From contig NZ_VUJV01000003.1 in assembly GCF_008373755.1 (NCBI RefSeq), positions 1,054,001 through 1,118,000 of the forward strand: a DNA stretch of 64,000 nucleotides, given 5' to 3'. The position numbers and the translations under genes were made by a program. Below the pieces are notes generated by a model. The model saw nothing but the letters and a program-made list of their open reading frames with translations, did not search any database and was not told the origin of the DNA. This DNA comes from Nocardioides humilatus. Lineage in GTDB: Bacteria > Actinomycetota > Actinomycetes > Propionibacteriales > Nocardioidaceae. Shown here piece by piece: positions 60,956-64,000 of the stretch (the first letter of the stretch is position 1; the number at the start of each line of letters is the position of its first letter).

Positions 60956-62535
60956 CAGGCCGTCGCCTCCTCGGCACGGAGCCCCTCGAGCTCCTCGATC
61001 TCGGCCGTCGCTTCGGGCGCGGCCGTCTCGGCGGGGCCGAAGTGGGTCCTCAGCGGGGTCTCCTTGATGAAGAGCACGCAGATCAGGGCCAGCACCGCGA
61101 ACGGCACCGCGATGAGGAACAGGTGGCCGGTGGCGTCGCCCATCGCGCCCTCGTAGAGCGCGCGGATCGGCGCCGGCAGGGCGCCGAGGTCCGGGATGTC
61201 GCCGGTCGAGTGGCCGGGGGCACCGAGCTGGCTGGCGACCTGGTGGGCGAGCACCGCACCGAGCGCGGAGACACCGATCGAGCCGCCCATCGAGCGGAAG
61301 AAGACGACCACCGAGCTGGCGGCACCGAGGTCGCGCGGCTCGACGCTGTTCTGCACGGCGAGGACGAGGTTCTGCATCGCCGCCCCGAGTCCCAGGCCGG
61401 TGACGGCCATGTAGCCGAGCACGACGGGGAGCGCGGTGTGGGCGTCGATGGTGGCGAGCAGCGCGAGGCCGACGACCAGGAGGGCGGAGCCTCCGACGAG
61501 GTAGCGCTTCCACAGCCCGGTGGCGGTGATCCGGCGACCGGTGATGGCGCTGGACACCACCAGACCGCCGACCATGGCGATCGACATCAGACCGGCCTCG
61601 GTGGGCGACATCCCCCGCGAGAGCTGGAAGTACTGACCGAGGTAGACGGTCGACCCGAACATCGCGACGCCCACCATCACCGACGCCGTGGTGGCCAGCG
61701 CGATGGTGCGGTCCTTGAAGAGGTGCAGCGGGATGACCGGCTCGCGGGCGACCCGCCCCTCGACGTAGAGCGCCGCGCCGATGAGGGCCACACCCCCGGC
61801 GAGCATCAGCGCCGTGGGCACCGAGACCCAGGCGAAGTCGGTGCCGGCGAGCGAGACCCACACGAGGATGACGCTCACGCCACCGACGATGAGGGTCGCG
61901 CCGAGGTAGTCGATCGACACGTCGTCGCGGCGGACGACGGGCAGGTGCAGCGTCTTCTGGAGTACGACGAACGCCAGCGCCGCGATGGGCAGGACCATGA
62001 AGAAGCACCCGCGCCAGCCCAATGCGCTGTCGACGATGACGCCACCGAGGAGCGGGCCACTGACCGTGGCCGTCGCGAAGACCGCCCCGATGTAGCCGCT
62101 GTAGCGACCGCGCTCCCGCGGCGAGACCATCGAGGCGATGACCACCTGGACCAGCGCGGTGAGGCCGCCGATGCCGAGGCCCTGGATCGCGCGGGCGCCG
62201 ATGAGCACTCCCATGTTGGGCGCGAAGGCGGCGACGATCGAACCGATCGAGAAGATGACGAGCGCGACCTGCACGAGCCCCTTCTTGCTGAAGAGGTCGG
62301 CGAGCTTGCCCCAGATCGGGGTCGTCGCGGTCATGGTCAGCAAGGTGGCCACGACGACCCACGTGTAGCCGGTCTGGCTGCCGTGGAGGTCGGTGACGAT
62401 GGCCGGCAGGGCGTTGGTGACGACGGTGCTCGAGAGCATCGCCACGAACATCGCGAGGAGGAGCCCGGTCAGGGCCTCCATCACCTCGCGGTGGGACATC
62501 TGGCCGGCCTGCTCAGCGGTGGCTGATTGCGACAT
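60955..62535 (-). CDS. DHA2-family MFS drug efflux transporter (14 TMS)
   Basis: A 526-residue EmrB/QacA-type antiporter. 'FVAMLSSTVVTNALPAI' (motif D1) and 'WGKLADLFSKKG' (motif A) are visible, along with 'GWRGCFFMVLPIA' and about 14 membrane helices. It expels hydrophobic compounds using the proton gradient. The start at 62535 has GAGG 9 nt upstream; GTG 62559 is an alternative. Co-transcribed with marR. Confidence 0.9.
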   Translation of the reverse strand: MSQSATAEQAGQMSHREVMEALTGLLLAMFVAMLSSTVVTNALPAIVTDLHGSQTGYTWVVVATLLTMTATTPIWGKLADLFSKKGLVQVALVIFSIGSIVAAFAPNMGVLIGARAIQGLGIGGLTALVQVVIASMVSPRERGRYSGYIGAVFATATVSGPLLGGVIVDSALGWRGCFFMVLPIAALAFVVLQKTLHLPVVRRDDVSIDYLGATLIVGGVSVILVWVSLAGTDFAWVSVPTALMLAGGVALIGAALYVEGRVAREPVIPLHLFKDRTIALATTASVMVGVAMFGSTVYLGQYFQLSRGMSPTEAGLMSIAMVGGLVVSSAITGRRITATGLWKRYLVGGSALLVVGLALLATIDAHTALPVVLGYMAVTGLGLGAAMQNLVLAVQNSVEPRDLGAASSVVVFFRSMGGSIGVSALGAVLAHQVASQLGAPGHSTGDIPDLGALPAPIRALYEGAMGDATGHLFLIAVPFAVLALICVLFIKETPLRTHFGPAETAAPEATAEIEELEGLRAEEATA

Positions 62536-62569
62536 CCGGATTGCGCCTCGGTTCTTCACTCGAAAGATT

Positions 62570-62613
62570 GGTTGATGTCATCAACCATATCTCCGACTAG
62601 TTGCCGAGGTCAA
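62570..62613 (-). promoter_or_regulatory. MFS-marR promoter with MarR operator
   Basis: On the minus strand TTGACC (62608-62613) and TATGGT (62584-62589) are 18 nt apart. The 17-bp perfect palindrome GGTTGATGTCATCAACC (62570-62586) overlaps the -10 box, the usual position for MarR autorepression. Confidence 0.72.
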
Positions 62614-62645
62614 CTTGTTGCTATGGCTCCTTCGAAAAATGAAGC

Positions 62646-62705
62646 GACCCGCAGGTGTGGTCCATGAGGACCGCCCGGGGGACGTGCCCGGTTCACCTGC
62701 GGGTC
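62646..62705 (-). terminator. Branched terminator in the MFS upstream region
   Basis: A perfect 12-bp outer stem (GACCCGCAGGTG and complement) encloses two small hairpins (GGTCC/GGACC and CCGGG/CCCGG). On the minus strand GCTTCATTTTT follows, so it fits an intrinsic terminator upstream of the pump promoter. Confidence 0.65.
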
Positions 62706-62778
62706 GGGTGGCTGCGTTGGATTGGCCGGCAGCCCGGCTTCAGAGAACGAGGTGATCCCACCTCGTCGCTGGGGTTGC

Positions 62779-62817
62779 CTAACCGGCAACCACCTCACGC
62801 GTCCTATAGGAAATCAT
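62779..62817 (-). CDS. 12-codon ORF (candidate leader peptide)
   Basis: ATG to TAG encoding MISYRTREVVAG, preceded by a Shine-Dalgarno complementary to the 16S 3' end over 14 nt. The stop codon sits in the loop of a hairpin. It could be a leader peptide sensing ribosome stalling, or a small protein. Expression is not shown. Confidence 0.5.
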   Translation of the reverse strand: MISYRTREVVAG

Positions 62818-62883
62818 TCCTCGGATCACCTCCTTTCTCGTGTAGGAAAAAGGTAGGTCGTCGCACGGGCGAAGCCAAGCGAT

Positions 62884-64000
62884 TTACCCGGCGGCCGCCG
62901 CGAACTGGGCCGCGTGCAGCCGCGCGAACGCCCCACCCCGCTCGAGCAGCTCGGCGTGCGAGCCCTGCTCGACGATCCGACCGTGCTCCATCACCAAGAT
63001 CAGGTCGGCGTCGCGGATCGTCGACAGCCGGTGCGCGATCACGAACGAGGTCCGGTCGGTGCGCAGCGCCGCCATCGCGTGCTGCAGCAGCAGCTCGGTA
63101 CGGGTGTCGACCGACGACGTCGCCTCGTCGAGGATCAGCAGCGCCGGCTGGGCGAGGAAGGCACGCGCGATGGTGATCAGCTGGCGTTCGCCCGCCGACA
63201 GGTTGGACCCCTCGTCGTCGACCCGGGTGTCGTAGCCCTCGGGCAGGGAGTGGACGAACCGGTCGACGTACGTCGCCCGCGCGGCCTCGCGGATCTCCTC
63301 GTCGGTCGCGCCAGGACGCCCGTAGGCGATGTTGTCGCGGATCGTGCCCTCGAAGAGCCAGGTGTCTTGGAGGACCATGCCGATGTTGTCGCGCAGCTCG
63401 GCTCGCGGCATCGCGGTGATGTCGACGCCGTCGAGCGTGATGCGACCGCCGTCAAGCTCGTAGAACCGCATGATCAGGTTGACCAGCGTGGTCTTGCCCG
63501 CCCCGGTCGGGCCGACGATGGCGACCGTCTCCCCCGGTCGCGCGACGAGGGACAGGTCCTCGATGAGCGGCTCGTCGCGGTCGTAGGAGAAGGAGACGTC
63601 CTCGAAGTGCACCTCGCCGCGCGTCTCCTTGGTTTCGAGGCTCGCTGACGCTCGCACCTCAACCAGCGGAGTCGAGCCGACCTCCTCCTCGGCGTCGAGC
63701 AGCTCGAAGACCCGCTCGGCCGAGGCGACCCCGGACTGGAGCAGGTTGGCCATGGAGGCGATCTGCGTGATCGGCTGGGTGTACATCCGGGAGTACTGGA
63801 TGAACGCCTGCACCTCGCCCAGCGACAGCGACCCGTGGGCGACCCGGATGCCTCCGACGACGGCGATCACGACGTAGTTGAGGTTGCCGATCAGCATCAT
63901 CAGCGGCATCACCAGGCCGCTGACGAACTGGGCCCGGTAGGACGACTGGTAGAGCCCCTCGTTGGCCTCGGCGAACTCCGCCTCGACCGCGCTGCGGCGA
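62884..64000 (-). CDS. ABC exporter, fused permease-ATPase (N-terminus off window)
   Basis: The last 372 codons of a type IV ABC exporter half-transporter. Final permease helices ('[20 protein letters not shown]') lead into a nucleotide-binding domain with Walker [10 protein letters not shown]-loop 'MVLQDTWLF', signature SNLSAGERQ (a variant of LSGGQ), Walker B '[10 protein letters not shown]' and His switch 'VIAHRLST'. The multidrug/lipid exporter class is likely. The linker between the domains carries the dispersed repeat in frame. Confidence 0.92.
   Translation of the reverse strand, partial: RRSAVEAEFAEANEGLYQSSYRAQFVSGLVMPLMMLIGNLNYVVIAVVGGIRVAHGSLSLGEVQAFIQYSRMYTQPITQIASMANLLQSGVASAERVFELLDAEEEVGSTPLVEVRASASLETKETRGEVHFEDVSFSYDRDEPLIEDLSLVARPGETVAIVGPTGAGKTTLVNLIMRFYELDGGRITLDGVDITAMPRAELRDNIGMVLQDTWLFEGTIRDNIAYGRPGATDEEIREAARATYVDRFVHSLPEGYDTRVDDEGSNLSAGERQLITIARAFLAQPALLILDEATSSVDTRTELLLQHAMAALRTDRTSFVIAHRLSTIRDADLILVMEHGRIVEQGSHAELLERGGAFARLHAAQFAAAAG
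63627..63665. repeat. Dispersed palindromic repeat, copy 2, inside a coding sequence
   Basis: A 39-bp copy, one base longer than copy 1 and so divisible by 3. It is read as '[13 protein letters not shown]' in the permease-ATPase linker of the ABC exporter without breaking the frame. Confidence 0.82.

Larger units (their letters stand above)
62646..62836 (-). ncRNA. Candidate structured leader or small RNA with short ORF
   Basis: The 348-bp gap 62536-62883 has no ordinary gene. On the minus strand it contains, in order, the perfect Shine-Dalgarno AAAGGAGGTGATCC (62823-62836), a 12-codon ORF, hairpins GGTTGCC/GGCAACC (about 62773-62791) and ACGAGGTG/CACCTCGT (62747-62766), then the branched terminator. 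GGATCACCTC inside the second hairpin can instead pair with 10 nt of the Shine-Dalgarno. Confidence 0.5.

Noticed and set aside
62823-62836. Sequence identical to the 3' end of 16S rRNA on the + strand
   Set aside because: Only 14 nt match and no rRNA precedes it; on the minus strand it is a Shine-Dalgarno in front of a short ORF.

Overview
The window is about 70% GC, uses GTG and TTG starts freely, and joins many genes by 4-base ATGA/GTGA overlaps. It carries an mce operon, IdeR-type and LuxR/NB-ARC regulators, a divisome gene cluster (glp/sepX) and an LCP cell-wall enzyme. All of this points to a chromosomal segment of a soil-type actinobacterium, most like Nocardioides or a relative (Propionibacteriales). 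The taxon is an inference from gene content and style; there is no rRNA in the window.

Layout. 1-5.4 kb: the 5' part of a cyclase/ATPase signalling protein, then a PIG-L deacetylase coupled to a hydrolase-glycosyltransferase fusion. 5.4-14.5 kb (minus): a complete mce operon, yrbEA-yrbEB-mceABCDEF-mas1-mas2, almost every junction an ATGA overlap. 14.6-19.2 kb (minus): four exported or lipid-anchored proteins, two of them paralogues with the same N-terminal domain. A shared promoter-proximal motif lies about 100 bp upstream of the mce operon and of both paralogues. 19.4-23.2 kb: a LuxR/NB-ARC regulator divergent from a PucR-type regulator. 23.5-26.7 kb: a giant IPT/TIG-repeat exported protein. 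26.9-30.9 kb: a TetR regulator, a Rieske oxygenase and a CYP153-like P450 fused to its own reductase; matching 21-bp GACA/TGTC operators lie at both promoters.

31.4-43 kb is housekeeping. It holds tRNA-Ala, sepX(glpR), rimJ, mog, moaC, glp(moeA), a UDP-glucose pyrophosphorylase, 5-formyl-THF cyclo-ligase, an S45 acylase, an FmdB zinc ribbon, a SAF protein, mscL and an LCP enzyme. 43-46 kb: a P450/SnoaL/exported Ig-like operon and tRNA-Arg. 46-52.3 kb: a GGDEF-EAL enzyme and two exported proteins, one with RTX repeats. 52.3-60.5 kb: an enoyl-reductase-like protein, an ECF sigma factor with a membrane beta-propeller partner, a sirtuin, an IdeR-type regulator and a GH13 glucosidase. 60.5-64 kb: a MarR-controlled DHA2 efflux pump, a structured intergenic RNA-like region with a 12-codon ORF, and the 3' part of an ABC exporter.

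The best candidates for something undescribed are: (1) the 62.64-62.84 kb region, where a 12-codon ORF has a 14-nt perfect Shine-Dalgarno, a 10-nt internal anti-SD, several hairpins and a terminator in front of an efflux operon; (2) the CYP153-reductase fusion with its TetR operators; (3) the three-copy motif linking the mce operon to two exported paralogues; (4) a dispersed palindromic repeat read through in frame inside an ABC exporter.
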